Below, in pieces: positions 1-7,932 of a stretch of 64,000 nucleotides of DNA. The DNA is taken from NCBI RefSeq assembly GCF_002002725.1, contig NZ_MUNW01000061.1, forward strand, positions 124,001 to 188,000. The letters run 5' to 3'. Source of the stretch: Sinorhizobium sp. A49 (GTDB lineage: Bacteria > Pseudomonadota > Alphaproteobacteria > Rhizobiales > Rhizobiaceae). The translations under genes and the position numbers were made by a program. Under the pieces are notes generated by a model. It was not told the DNA's origin. It ran no database searches and was given only the letters and a program-made list of their open reading frames with translations. Positions within the stretch are counted from its first letter, which is position 1; every line of letters starts with the position of its first letter.

Positions 1-294
1 CGGCTTTCGACGACCCGCTGGGCACGCGGCACGGATACCGCAGGTTGCGAAAGTCGCGCATAATCGGTGTCGTCAGCTGCCACGGTTCGGTCGTCTCTAG
101 ATGGCGGGTCGCGGGTTTTTTCCCGCATTTCCTGCCGCACAATTCGTTTACTATCTTGACTTCATTACTCATATTTCTTTATGGACGCAATACCGGATCG
201 CCACACTCAACTTAGATGCTCCGCGCTTGTGGACAGATGGCGACGACTTCAACGCTCCTTAAGGTTCGGAGCGCCGATCGCGAGTGGTATTAGA
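1..294. other. Upstream non-coding region with iron-type promoter
   Basis: No convincing coding region is seen in the first 294 bases. A short GC-rich inverted repeat (GCGGG, T-run, CCCGC) lies near 111-126. The useful content is the promoter region of the next gene, with an IRO-type box at 157-171. The open frame continues upstream of the chosen start of the next gene, but that extension would begin at 181, on top of the putative -10 region, so I treat it as untranslated. Confidence 0.5.
157..171 (+). promoter_or_regulatory. IRO box (RirA-type iron operator) upstream of tonB pair
   Basis: TGACTTCATTACTCA fits the rhizobial iron-responsive operator TGA-N9-TCA. It overlaps a plausible -35 (TTGACT, 156-161), with an AT-rich -10 region near 179-184. 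Binding of RirA with iron present would block the promoter. A second copy of the same motif lies in front of the heme monooxygenase unit at 1794-1808, which supports it being real. The regulator itself is not in the window, so its identity is inferred. Confidence 0.65.
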
Positions 295-732
295 ATGATG
301 CACCTTTCCCGTATGGTTGTTCCCGTGGCCGTTGCACTCGTGCTTGCAGCAGGCGCTGCCGTCGCCCAGGACGCGGCCCCCGCCGGCGCGCTCAACATCG
401 AGCTCAACGAGGTCGTGCCGTCGCAAAAGGGCTGCAAACTCACCTTCGTCGCCGGCAACGCGTTCGTGCAGAACCTGAGCAAGGTTTCGTTCGAGTTCGT
501 GATCTTCGATCAGAAGGGGCTGGTCGAGCGCATGGCGGTGCTGGATTTCCGCGACCTGCCTGCGGGCAAGACCAAGGTCCGGCAGTTCGATCTTCCCGGC
601 ACCAATTGCGAGGCGGTGAAGAGCCTGCTGATCAATGACGCGCCCGCATGCGTGGGCGACGGCGTCGAGGGCGATGCCTGCATGAAAGGCCTCAAGACCG
701 GCTCGAAGTCGCCGGTCGAACTCAAGGGCTGA
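295..732 (+). CDS. Small exported protein upstream of tonB
   Basis: About 145 residues from the tandem ATGs at 295/298. The N-terminus is a clear signal peptide: basic start, hydrophobic VVPVAVALVLAAGAAV, then a cleavage-like AQDA. The mature part has two or three cysteines, one in TNCEAV and two near PACVGDGVEGDACMKG, suggesting a disulfide-stabilised periplasmic protein. I do not recognise the family with confidence. It lies 62 bases before tonB on the same strand, behind an IRO-type box, so it is probably iron-regulated and co-transcribed with tonB. The frame stays open upstream to 181, but that extension would cover the promoter. Confidence 0.8.
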   Translation: MMHLSRMVVPVAVALVLAAGAAVAQDAAPAGALNIELNEVVPSQKGCKLTFVAGNAFVQNLSKVSFEFVIFDQKGLVERMAVLDFRDLPAGKTKVRQFDLPGTNCEAVKSLLINDAPACVGDGVEGDACMKGLKTGSKSPVELKG

Positions 733-794
733 GGTCGGGTTTTCGCATTGAGTACTGCGTTTGCGTCGCGGTTCGCGGCGAAGGTTAGGCTAAG

Positions 795-1709
795 ATGAAG
801 CATACCATCAAATGGATCGGCGCGATCGCCTTCTCCCTCGTGGCGCATGCCAGCGGGGCGATGTATCTTGCCTCATCGACGCCGGAACAGGCGCAAGACC
901 TGATTGCGGGCGGTGCCGAGGTCGAAGTGGCGATCCTCGGTGATGCCTTCGAAGAGACCTTGCAGTCGGGCGAACCGACGGAAGTCGTCGAGCCCACGGA
1001 AGATGTTCCCGACGAGGTCAAGCCCGAGGAGATTGCCCCGATCGAAGACGTCACTTCGACCACACCGGAGATCACTGCGGAGCAGCCGCATGATTTGATC
1101 GCAACGGAAGCCGACGTCATTCTTCCTGCCGAGCAGGTTCCGACACTCCAGGTCGCGGAAGCCGTTGTCACCGCCAGCGTCGCGCCGGTCGAGACAATCG
1201 TCCCGGAGGAAAAGCCGGAGATCCAGGAGCCGAAGAAGGAGAAGGTTGAAAAGCCCGAACCCAAGAAGGAGCCGGTCAAGAAGAAGAAGGTCACCCGGAA
1301 GAAGACGGGCGACAAGGGCGAGCAGGCCCAGAGTCAGGTCAAGGGTAAGCTGGATGGGGACGTCAACGGCAATTCTGCGGCGGCAACCGGCAAGAACCGA
1401 TCGTCGACGATCGGCAACGCTGACGTGTCGAACTACAGTGGCAAGGTTCGCAATAAGGTGATGAGGAAGCATCGCTATCCCTCTCAAGCGAACCGCCAGG
1501 GTATTACGGGGACTGCAACTGTGAGTTTTGTCGTGACGGCGGATGGAGGGCTTTCCAACCTCCGGCTGGCAGGAAGTTCTGGATCGCCCATTCTCGATCA
1601 AGCCGCATTGGAAACTGTGCAGCGGGCGGCACCGTTTCCGCCTATCCCCGCAAATGCAGGCCGCAATAGCTGGCCGTTCAGTTTGCCGATCGCCTACAAT
1701 CCACGCTAA
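795..1709 (+). CDS. tonB: Energy-transducing TonB protein
   Basis: TonB couples the inner-membrane proton-motive force (through ExbB/ExbD, not in this window) to outer-membrane siderophore or heme receptors. The 304 residues show the full architecture: an N-terminal signal-anchor helix (about 7-27), a long acidic then Pro/Glu/Lys-rich periplasmic linker (about 40-180, with KPEPKKEPVKKKK), and a C-terminal TonB domain (about 215-304) with YPSQANRQGITGTATVSFVV and LDQAALETVQRAAPFPPIP. It follows the small exported protein and probably shares its iron-regulated promoter. The heme monooxygenase unit downstream suggests heme as one substrate of the system. Confidence 0.93.
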   Translation: MKHTIKWIGAIAFSLVAHASGAMYLASSTPEQAQDLIAGGAEVEVAILGDAFEETLQSGEPTEVVEPTEDVPDEVKPEEIAPIEDVTSTTPEITAEQPHDLIATEADVILPAEQVPTLQVAEAVVTASVAPVETIVPEEKPEIQEPKKEKVEKPEPKKEPVKKKKVTRKKTGDKGEQAQSQVKGKLDGDVNGNSAAATGKNRSSTIGNADVSNYSGKVRNKVMRKHRYPSQANRQGITGTATVSFVVTADGGLSNLRLAGSSGSPILDQAALETVQRAAPFPPIPANAGRNSWPFSLPIAYNPR

Positions 1710-1793
1710 GGCGCCGGCAATGATGGCTACTGGGCGCACCTTGCGGCTCGCCTGATATCGCGGCGCCCTTCCTCGCCATGCGCGATGTAAATA

Positions 1794-1808
1794 TGATTAG
1801 AAAACTCA
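1794..1808 (+). promoter_or_regulatory. IRO box (RirA-type) upstream of heme monooxygenase operon
   Basis: TGATTAGAAAACTCA matches TGA-N9-TCA. It lies in an AT-rich island (1785-1845) that contrasts with the GC-rich surroundings, about 130 bases before the DUF2325 start. A second, shorter dyad, TGATAATCA, follows at 1825-1833. This is the second such box in the window in front of an iron/heme gene set. Confidence 0.6.
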
Positions 1809-1939
1809 TGTTTATACTTTACTCTGATAATCAAGTTTAATAAGTTGCCGCCGTGACGCAACCGAACGGTGTGTGTCGACCCCGATGCGATCGGTTGCCA
1901 TGAGGGTAGCCGACGCGGCAATGAGGCGGAGAAGATTGC

Positions 1940-2356
1940 ATGCGCGGCAAGCGTCACCACAATGCGGCCAAGAACGGCAAGGGTCGTTCCGGTTCCGAAC
2001 GGGCAGAAGCCCGCGAGGAGGTCGCCAAGACGACACCGACACTCGAAGGCCGCAGCTTTCTCTATGTCGGCGGGCGCGACTGCCAGGTGGCGCACCTGCG
2101 CGAAATTGCCAGTTCTTTCGGTGCCGAGCTGCTGCACCACGATGGCGGTCTGCGCGAGGCCGTATCGCGCATCGACCGCGTTCTTCCCTCCGTCGACTGT
2201 GTCTTCTGCCCGATTGATTGCATCAGCCATGATGCGTGTCTTCGCGTGAAGACCGGCTGCAAGAAGTGGGGCAAGGCCTTCGTGCCCTTACGCAACGGCT
2301 CGAAGTCGAGCCTTGAGCGGGCGCTGCAGGATCTCACCAACAGCCGCAACGACTAG
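1940..2356 (+). CDS. DUF2325 domain protein
   Basis: 138 residues. After a basic, disordered N-terminus (about 1-35), a DUF2325-type domain starts with FLYVGGRDCQVAHLREIASSFGAE and holds several Cys/His residues (DCVFCPIDCISHDACLRVKTGCKK), which could bind a metal. It is the first gene of a three-gene unit ending in a heme monooxygenase and follows an IRO-type box, so a role in iron or heme handling is a reasonable inference; the biochemical function of the family is not known to me. The start is the ATG at 1940. Confidence 0.85.
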   Translation: MRGKRHHNAAKNGKGRSGSERAEAREEVAKTTPTLEGRSFLYVGGRDCQVAHLREIASSFGAELLHHDGGLREAVSRIDRVLPSVDCVFCPIDCISHDACLRVKTGCKKWGKAFVPLRNGSKSSLERALQDLTNSRND

Positions 2357-2422
2357 AACCACCCAAAAATATGACGCGCGGCGACGGCGAGTGGCCGCCC
2401 GCGCGCCTGGAGATTTTTCGAC

Positions 2423-2692
2423 ATGATTGAAGACCGCCCGGACAAGTGCATGATGATCGGCCTGCACAAATTGGCAGCGCAGAATGGCGACGGGCTCGTA
2501 CCCGAACTCTACGACTTGCTGACGCGGCGCGCGCGCATGCTTGAGGAAAACCCCAATGTCACCGAGTTCCCGTCGTGGGAAACGCGCCGGCCGGGCCGAG
2601 ATCCTTTCGGGCTTGCAGAGCCGCAGGAGGCCACTATTGTGGCCTTCCCGAGAGCCGCCAACGAGCCGGCTCGCAAGAAAGACAGCGCATAA
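2423..2692 (+). CDS. Small unknown protein in heme/iron operon
   Basis: 89 residues with no signal peptide or membrane segment. I do not recognise the family. It starts at the ATG at 2423, with GGAG ten bases upstream, and sits between the DUF2325 gene and the heme monooxygenase on the same strand with short gaps (66 and 15 bases), so co-transcription is likely. The composition (many Arg, Pro, Glu; a Cys-Met-Met near the start) gives no functional clue. Confidence 0.7.
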   Translation: MIEDRPDKCMMIGLHKLAAQNGDGLVPELYDLLTRRARMLEENPNVTEFPSWETRRPGRDPFGLAEPQEATIVAFPRAANEPARKKDSA

Positions 2693-2707
2693 AGCAAGAG
2701 GCAGGTC

Positions 2708-3022
2708 ATGTTCTTCGCAATGAACCGTTTTCGCATCGCCATTGGCCAGGAAGAGGCTTTCGAGGCCGTCTGGAAGGGCCGCGATTCAAGCCTTGCCGAC
2801 ATGCCGGGTTTCGTCTCGTTCCACCTTTTGAGGGGCGATAGCGTAGCGGAGGAGGGCTACACGCTCTTCGTGTCGAGTTCGACCTGGAAGGACAAGGATG
2901 CCTTCTCCGCCTGGACGAAGTCGGAGAACTTCCGCGCAGCCCACAAGAATGCCGGCGACAACCGGGCGATGTATCTCGGTCCGCCGAAGTTCGAAGGTTT
3001 TTCCGTCGTCGAAGGGGCCTGA
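2708..3022 (+). CDS. hmuQ: IsdG/HmuQ-type heme-degrading monooxygenase
   Basis: 104-residue ferredoxin-like ABM-fold protein expected to open heme in the cytoplasm and release iron. The catalytic triad of the IsdG/IsdI family is visible as Asn6, Trp69 and His79, with the family's ten-residue Trp-His spacing (AFSAWTKSENFRAAH). This separates it from generic ABM-domain proteins. It ends the three-gene unit that begins at 1940 and follows an IRO box, which agrees with induction under iron limitation. An internal ATG at 2720 would put the Asn at residue 2, so the 2708 start is preferred. The gene name follows rhizobial HmuQ and is an assignment by similarity. Confidence 0.82.
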   Translation: MFFAMNRFRIAIGQEEAFEAVWKGRDSSLADMPGFVSFHLLRGDSVAEEGYTLFVSSSTWKDKDAFSAWTKSENFRAAHKNAGDNRAMYLGPPKFEGFSVVEGA

Positions 3023-3051
3023 TCCCAGGCGCTTCGATCGGCGTATAAGCG

Positions 3052-3426
3052 TTACGGCGCCTTCTTTGGAAGGAAGGCACCGAGCGAAACGGCAAGCCAA
3101 CCGGCCATGATCGTTGTGCCGCCGAGCGGCGCCGACATCGCGAACAGGCCCTGTCCCGTCATGTGGCGCATGGCGAGGTCGGCGGAAAACAGCGCCGTTC
3201 CAAAAGCGATCAGCAGGGCTGCGACCGGCGCGGTGCGGAAATTCGGCCAGGCCGCATAAAGCGCGACCAGCGCCGGCGCGTGCGCCAGGCACATGGCCGA
3301 AATTCCGGCAAGCAGCCTGGGGTCGGGGCCATGCGATGCGGCGGCGGCGCTGACCACCCCGGCAAGCCCCATCAATCCGGCGACAAACAGCGTCGTTGCA
3401 CGCAATCCACTTGAAGGCATGGTCAT
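3052..3426 (-). CDS. DUF423 family small membrane protein
   Basis: 124 residues with four predicted membrane helices (about 8-25, 35-55, 62-80, 95-115). This is a typical DUF423 protein (YgdD-like); the family is conserved but has no proven biochemical role. The start at 3426 overlaps the stop of the upstream globin gene as ATGA, indicating translational coupling. The frame extends much further upstream, to 4452, but that part runs antisense through the globin and TetR genes and is not protein-like. Confidence 0.88.
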   Translation of the reverse strand: MTMPSSGLRATTLFVAGLMGLAGVVSAAAASHGPDPRLLAGISAMCLAHAPALVALYAAWPNFRTAPVAALLIAFGTALFSADLAMRHMTGQGLFAMSAPLGGTTIMAGWLAVSLGAFLPKKAP

Positions 3427-3815
3427 TCCTTGTTCTGCATGTGCAAGGCGAGGCGGGTGATCGGATCGAGGATGATCTGCCGCAGCTTCGGGTGCTCTAC
3501 CGTTTCTTCCAGCGCTCGGGTGAAGCAGAGCAGCCATTCGTCGCGCTCCTGCTGCCCGATTTCGGCGGCGAAATGCCGGCGCCGCAACATGGGGTGGCCG
3601 CGCTTTTCGACATAGATCGGCGGGCCGCCGAGCCAGCCAGTCAGGTATTCGTAGAATTTTTCCTCGCTGCCGGAGAGGTCCGGCGGATGAACTGCGCGGC
3701 AGCGGGCGGCTTCGGGCAGCGTATCCATCAGCTCGTAAAAGCGATGGGTCAGCGCGCGCACCGTCTGGTCGCCGCCAATCGCTTCGTAGAGGGTGGTCGT
3801 TTCCTGATCTGCCAT
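3423..3815 (-). CDS. Group II truncated hemoglobin
   Basis: 130-residue 2-on-2 globin (trHbO/YjbI class). The sequence shows the YEAIGGDQTVRAL start, the EF-loop and F-helix region KRGHPMLRRRHF with the proximal His, and the group II-specific Trp at G8 (RDEWLLCFTRALEE). Group II globins bind oxygen or NO and protect against reactive nitrogen or oxygen species in the cytoplasm. It is followed by the DUF423 gene with a four-base overlap. No FNR/FixK-type palindrome was seen just upstream, so its regulation is unclear. Confidence 0.9.
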   Translation of the reverse strand: MADQETTTLYEAIGGDQTVRALTHRFYELMDTLPEAARCRAVHPPDLSGSEEKFYEYLTGWLGGPPIYVEKRGHPMLRRRHFAAEIGQQERDEWLLCFTRALEETVEHPKLRQIILDPITRLALHMQNKE

Positions 3816-3919
3816 GGCCGCATCCTTCGTCCCGTTGTCCTAGCCCGCCACGACTTGGCGGACAACGGCTTTCCACTGTTGACTTTGCGGCGTTTCGGCG
3901 CGGAATCATAGCGGTGATC

Positions 3920-3948
3920 TTGACAAACCGTCCAGACGGTATCTTTAT
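3920..3948 (+). promoter_or_regulatory. TetR promoter with operator between -35 and -10
   Basis: A consensus -35 TTGACA (3920-3925) and a -10-like CTTTAT (3943-3948), spaced 17 bases, flank a perfect palindrome ACCGTC-CA-GACGGT at 3927-3940. The downstream ATG at 3955 is only six bases after the -10, so the transcript would be nearly leaderless. The position is classic for autorepression by the TetR protein it precedes. Confidence 0.75.
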
Positions 3949-3954
3949 GGCGCC

Positions 3955-4515
3955 ATGACAGAAGCCCATCGCCGCAAGAAGCAACCCGAGCAGGTCCGCC
4001 AGCAATTGCTGGAGGTCGCCGCACGCCTGTCGCACGAGCAGGGGGTGGCCGGCATCACCCTTGATGCAGTGTCGCACGCAGCCGGCGTCAGCAAGGGTGG
4101 GCTGCTGCACCATTTCCCCAACAAGTCGGCGCTGCTCGATGGATTGTTCGACGACCTCGTCGCGCGTTTCGATGCGGCGATCAAGGCGGCAATGGCTGGC
4201 GATCCGGTGGCGCAGGGGCGCTTTACCCGCGCCTATGTCGACGTCTGCTCGAAGCTCGATCCTGACACGGATGTACCGGGCTGGCGGATGCTGACGATCG
4301 CCTTGATTGCCGAGCCGAACTTGAAAGTCCGCTGGCGCGAATGGGTCAACCGTCGTGCCCAGGAGTTCGCCGAAACCGATGCGTCGCCCAGTTGCGTGCT
4401 CGCCCGCTTTGCCGCCGACGGTCTCTGGCTCGCCGACCTGATGCAGAGCCATGACATTAGTGCCGAGGCGCGTGTCGCGCTGGCAGACAATCTCAAAGCG
4501 CTTTCGGCGCGATAG
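3955..4515 (+). CDS. TetR/AcrR family repressor of the SMR pump
   Basis: 186 residues. An N-terminal TetR helix-turn-helix (about 10-58, ITLDAVSHAAGVSKGGLLHHFPNKSALLDG) is followed by a divergent ligand-binding domain. The ATG at 3955 lies immediately after the promoter, with no room for a ribosome binding site, implying leaderless translation. A perfect 14-base palindrome between its -35 and -10 is the likely operator. The SMR efflux gene begins six bases after its stop, so the two form an autoregulated drug-response operon; the ligand is probably a cationic compound exported by the pump. Confidence 0.9.
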   Translation: MTEAHRRKKQPEQVRQQLLEVAARLSHEQGVAGITLDAVSHAAGVSKGGLLHHFPNKSALLDGLFDDLVARFDAAIKAAMAGDPVAQGRFTRAYVDVCSKLDPDTDVPGWRMLTIALIAEPNLKVRWREWVNRRAQEFAETDASPSCVLARFAADGLWLADLMQSHDISAEARVALADNLKALSAR

Positions 4516-4520
4516 GCCGG

Positions 4521-4874
4521 ATGGAGACCCAGATGAACCCCGCGATGCTCTATGCCGTCCTGGTTGTCGCTATCGTCTTCGAGGTGCTCGGCACGTCGGC
4601 GATGCAGGCAGCACAGCATTTCACCCGGCTGGTGCCGACGGTGACGATGGTGGTCTGCTACGCCATTGCCTTCTTCTTTCTGTCCTACACCCTGCGCTAC
4701 ATTCCTGTTGGCATCGCCTATGCGGTGTGGAGCGGTCTGGGCATCGTGTTGATTTCGCTCGTCGGTTACTTCGCCTTCGGCCAGAAGCTGGATCTTCCCG
4801 CCATACTCGGCCTCGGCCTTATCATCGCCGGCGTCGTCGTCCTCAACGTCTTCTCGAAATCCACGTTCCATTGA
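4521..4874 (+). CDS. SMR family multidrug efflux protein (EmrE/SugE-like)
   Basis: Up to 117 residues; a start at the second ATG (4533, MNPAML) gives 113, closer to the family norm. Four transmembrane helices with the conserved Glu in helix 1 (IVFEVLGTSAMQAAQHF) and the family motif GIAYAVWSGLGIVLI in helix 3. SMR proteins work as antiparallel dimers exchanging protons for quaternary ammonium compounds or guanidinium. It is co-transcribed with the preceding TetR gene, which supports a drug-efflux role. I cannot separate the Qac and Gdx subtypes with certainty. Confidence 0.9.
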   Translation: METQMNPAMLYAVLVVAIVFEVLGTSAMQAAQHFTRLVPTVTMVVCYAIAFFFLSYTLRYIPVGIAYAVWSGLGIVLISLVGYFAFGQKLDLPAILGLGLIIAGVVVLNVFSKSTFH

Positions 4875-4956
4875 TGCCTGGCCATTGATGTCAGGCCACT
4901 GGCGTCCGCCAGGCCAAAAAGCGCTTGCAAAGGCGTTTGCGTATGACTAGTTCTAT

Positions 4957-4978
4957 AAATTGAAACCGCTTTCAATTT
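4957..4978 (+). promoter_or_regulatory. LacI-family operator upstream of thuA-like gene
   Basis: Perfect inverted repeat with nine-base arms AAATTGAAA / TTTCAATTT around a CCGC centre. The core resembles LacI-family operators (GAAAnCGnTTTC). It lies 31 bases before the ThuA start and overlaps the likely promoter. The LacI regulator that converges on this two-gene operon (6851-7867) is the obvious candidate to bind it. Confidence 0.75.
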
Positions 4979-5008
4979 TAACAGCTGCGCATAAACGGGA
5001 GTTTGCCG

Positions 5009-5794
5009 ATGCCAATCCGGACAGTCGTGTGGGGCGAAAACATCCATGAGCAGACCAACGAGGTCGTGCGGAACATCTATCCCAACGGGATGCACAACAC
5101 GATCGCAGCGGCGCTGAACACCGACGTTTCGATCGAGGCGACGACGGCGACGCTGCAGGAGCCGGAACATGGCCTGAGCGAGGAGCGTCTGGCCAAGACC
5201 GACGTGCTTTTGTGGTGGGGGCACAAGGATCATGGTGCCGTCAGCGACGACGTGGTGGAGCGCGTCGCCAAGCGCGTCTGGGAGGGCATGGGCCTGATCG
5301 TGCTGCATTCCGGCCACTTCTCCAAGATCTTCAAGCGGCTGATGGGCACGCCTTGCGCATTGAAGTGGCGCGAAGCCGGCGAGCGCGAACGGCTCTGGGC
5401 GATCAACCCGCGTCACCCGATCGCGGAAGGCATCGGCGAGAATTTCGTGCTCGAAAACGAGGAGATGTATGGCGAGCAGTTCTCGGTGCCGGAACCGCTG
5501 GAAACGGTGTTCATCTCCTGGTTTGCAGGCGGCGAAGTGTTCCGCTCCGGCCTGACCTGGCGCCGCGGCGCCGGCAACATCTTCTATTTCCGCCCGGGCC
5601 ACGAGACCTATCCGACCTATCATGACGGCAATGTCCAGACGGTGCTGCGCAACTCGGTCAAGTGGGCCTACAACGCCGACAACCGCTACACCGCGATCCA
5701 CGACGCACCGAATGTGCCGGTGGAAAATGCTCTGGAGCCGATCGTCGAGCGCGGCCCCAAGCTGCATGAGGCCGGCGAAGCCGGGTACAGGTGA
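5009..5794 (+). CDS. ThuA-domain protein (trehalose-utilization type)
   Basis: 261 residues in the ThuA/glutamine-amidotransferase-like fold ([54 protein letters not shown]). In Sinorhizobium ThuA and ThuB act on trehalose, maltitol and related disaccharides, probably in 3-keto-sugar formation. This pair lacks an adjacent transporter and has a LacI rather than the thu transporter neighbourhood, so it is probably a paralogous sugar module. The start is the ATG at 5009 with ACGGGAG upstream. A 22-base palindrome just upstream is the likely operator. It overlaps the next gene by GTGA. Confidence 0.85.
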   Translation: MPIRTVVWGENIHEQTNEVVRNIYPNGMHNTIAAALNTDVSIEATTATLQEPEHGLSEERLAKTDVLLWWGHKDHGAVSDDVVERVAKRVWEGMGLIVLHSGHFSKIFKRLMGTPCALKWREAGERERLWAINPRHPIAEGIGENFVLENEEMYGEQFSVPEPLETVFISWFAGGEVFRSGLTWRRGAGNIFYFRPGHETYPTYHDGNVQTVLRNSVKWAYNADNRYTAIHDAPNVPVENALEPIVERGPKLHEAGEAGYR

Positions 5795-6843
5795 TCGCTA
5801 TGCGTCTTCTTGTTGTCGGAACCGGCGGCATGGCCAACAGCCATGCCGAAGCCTTCGCCGGGATCGAAGGCGTTGATATGGTCGGCGCTGTCGACGTCGA
5901 CCCCAAGCGCGCCAAGGACTTTGCCGAGAGACACGGCATCGCCAATACCTTCACCTCGCTCGACGCGGCGATCGCCTGGGGCGAATTCGACGCAGCGACC
6001 AACGTAACGCCCGACAAGGCACATCATCCGACGACGCTGGCCTTGCTGGCCGCCGGCAAACACGTGCTGTGCGAAAAACCGCTTGCGGAAAACTACGCCA
6101 AGGCCGCGGAAATGGCCGACGCCGCCGAGCGATCCGGGCTCGTCACCATGGTCAACCTGACCTACCGCAATGTCGCGCCGCTGCAGAAGGCGAGGGCGAT
6201 GGTGCTGGCCGGTGAGGTTGGCAAGCTGCGGCACCTGGAGGCCTCCTATCTGCAGAGCTGGCTCGTCTCCAAGGCCTGGGGCGATTGGGCGACGGAATCG
6301 CAATGGCTGTGGCGGCTGTCGACCAAGCATGGGTCGAATGGTGTGCTCGGCGATGTCGGCATCCATATCCTCGACTTTGCCGGCTATGGCGCGGGGGCCG
6401 ATGCCGAACGGGTCTTCGCGCGGCTGAAGACCTTCGACAAGGCGCCGGGAAACCGCATCGGCGAATATGATCTCGACGCCAATGACAGCTTCGTGATGAC
6501 CGCGGAGTTCGGCAACGGCGCCATGGGTGTGATCCATGCCAGCCGCTGGGCGACCGGCCACCTCAACGAGTTGCGCCTGCGGCTTCACGGCGACAAGGGC
6601 GCGCTCGAGGTGGTGCATACGCCTGATCGCTCGACGCTTCGTGCCTGCCTCGGACCGGATGTCGAGACGGCAACCTGGCGGGATATCGATGCCGGCACGG
6701 TGCCGACCAACTACCAGCGTTTTGCGGCCGCAGTTCAGGACGCCAGGACGGTCGAGCCCGGCTTCCGCCATGCGGCGAACCTGCAGAAGGTGCTGGACCT
6801 GGCGCTGGAGACCGAAGCCGAAAGGCGCGAACTGGCTGTCTGA
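5791..6843 (+). CDS. Gfo/Idh/MocA family oxidoreductase (ThuB-like partner)
   Basis: 350 residues (347 if the ATG at 5800 is used). N-terminal Rossmann fold with [17 protein letters not shown], the family's EKP motif ([15 protein letters not shown]), then the alpha/beta dimerisation domain containing [17 protein letters not shown], with the His and Asp typical of active sites in this family. Expected to oxidise or reduce a sugar or polyol with NAD(P). GTG 5791 overlaps the ThuA stop (GTGA), indicating coupling. The substrate cannot be read from sequence. Confidence 0.88.
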   Translation: MIAMRLLVVGTGGMANSHAEAFAGIEGVDMVGAVDVDPKRAKDFAERHGIANTFTSLDAAIAWGEFDAATNVTPDKAHHPTTLALLAAGKHVLCEKPLAENYAKAAEMADAAERSGLVTMVNLTYRNVAPLQKARAMVLAGEVGKLRHLEASYLQSWLVSKAWGDWATESQWLWRLSTKHGSNGVLGDVGIHILDFAGYGAGADAERVFARLKTFDKAPGNRIGEYDLDANDSFVMTAEFGNGAMGVIHASRWATGHLNELRLRLHGDKGALEVVHTPDRSTLRACLGPDVETATWRDIDAGTVPTNYQRFAAAVQDARTVEPGFRHAANLQKVLDLALETEAERRELAV

Positions 6844-6850
6844 TACGGTT

Positions 6851-7867
6851 TCAGCCCGCAGGCGGGGCGGTGGAGTTGCGCATGACCAGTTCCACCGGCC
6901 AGATCTCTCTGAGGTCGGCCGCCGGCGTACCCTGAAGAAGATCCAGAACCATCTCGGCGATCCGCGTTCCCGCAGCGCGGATCGATGAGCGCGTGGTGGT
7001 GAGCGTCGGGATCAGGTTCTCGGGGCTGAGATAGGGAAAGACGTCGTCGTGGGCGATCAGCGAGATCTGCTCGCCCACCGTCATCCCGGCACTGCGGATG
7101 GCACGCATGGCGCCAAGCGCCGACATCATCGAGCCGGCCAGCACTGCCGTCGGCCGGTCTTCCTGGCCCAAAAATCCCTGCATCAGGCGGAAGCCCATCT
7201 CGTCGGTGAAGTCGCCGTTGCCGAGCAGGTTGGGGTCGATATCGATGCCGCGTGCGCCAAGCGCGGCCGCGTAACCGTCCTGGCGATGTTCGGTGAAGGT
7301 ATAGCCGCGATGACCGTTGACCAGAGCGATGCGGCGATGGCCGAGTGCGGTCAAGAGCTCGGTCGCCTGACGGATGGCGCCGAAATTGTCGATGTCGAGA
7401 AATGCGAAGTCGCCTGTCGTCTCCGTGCGTCCATGCAGGACGAAGGGCAACCGCAGGTCGGAAAGCAAGGCGATGCGCGGATCGTCGACAGCAGGCGAAT
7501 GCAGGATCACTGCATCGACTCGCTTGCTGGCCGCAAGCCTTCGGTAGGTCGAAAGCTCCGCCTCCCGACTATCGACGGTCGACAGCAGAATATCGACGTC
7601 GGCCTGCTGCAGCCGACTGCCGAGCCCGCCCATGAACTCGCTGGTGTGCGGGCCGAAATCGCCGCCGCCGCGAAAGACGATGCCGATCGTTCCGACGCGT
7701 CCAGTCGCAAGCCCGAGCGCGCTGGTGTTCGGTCGGTAGCCGAGCTCGGCTGCCGCCTTCAACACCCGTTCGCGCGTCGTCTTCTTGACTTCCGGATAGC
7801 CGCTCAGCGCCCGGCTGACTGTCGTTTGCGACAGCCCCAGCCGGCCTGCGAACTCCTTGAGATTCAT
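6851..7867 (-). CDS. LacI family transcriptional regulator
   Basis: 338 residues. LacI helix-turn-helix at the N-terminus (MNLKEFAGRLGLSQTTVSRALSGYPEV, hinge helix region about 45-60), then a periplasmic-binding-protein-like effector domain. It converges on the ThuA/oxidoreductase pair with only seven bases between stops. The well-formed LacI-type palindrome at 4957-4978, upstream of thuA, is the most likely target. The effector is probably a sugar connected with the ThuA pathway. Its own promoter region shows no similar palindrome. Confidence 0.9.
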   Translation of the reverse strand: MNLKEFAGRLGLSQTTVSRALSGYPEVKKTTRERVLKAAAELGYRPNTSALGLATGRVGTIGIVFRGGGDFGPHTSEFMGGLGSRLQQADVDILLSTVDSREAELSTYRRLAASKRVDAVILHSPAVDDPRIALLSDLRLPFVLHGRTETTGDFAFLDIDNFGAIRQATELLTALGHRRIALVNGHRGYTFTEHRQDGYAAALGARGIDIDPNLLGNGDFTDEMGFRLMQGFLGQEDRPTAVLAGSMMSALGAMRAIRSAGMTVGEQISLIAHDDVFPYLSPENLIPTLTTTRSSIRAAGTRIAEMVLDLLQGTPAADLREIWPVELVMRNSTAPPAG

Positions 7868-7932
7868 TTCATTTTCCCGTTGCCCGGTCGATTATAGTCT
7901 ACCGGGCTTTCCTGAGGCAACATGCGGCGACC

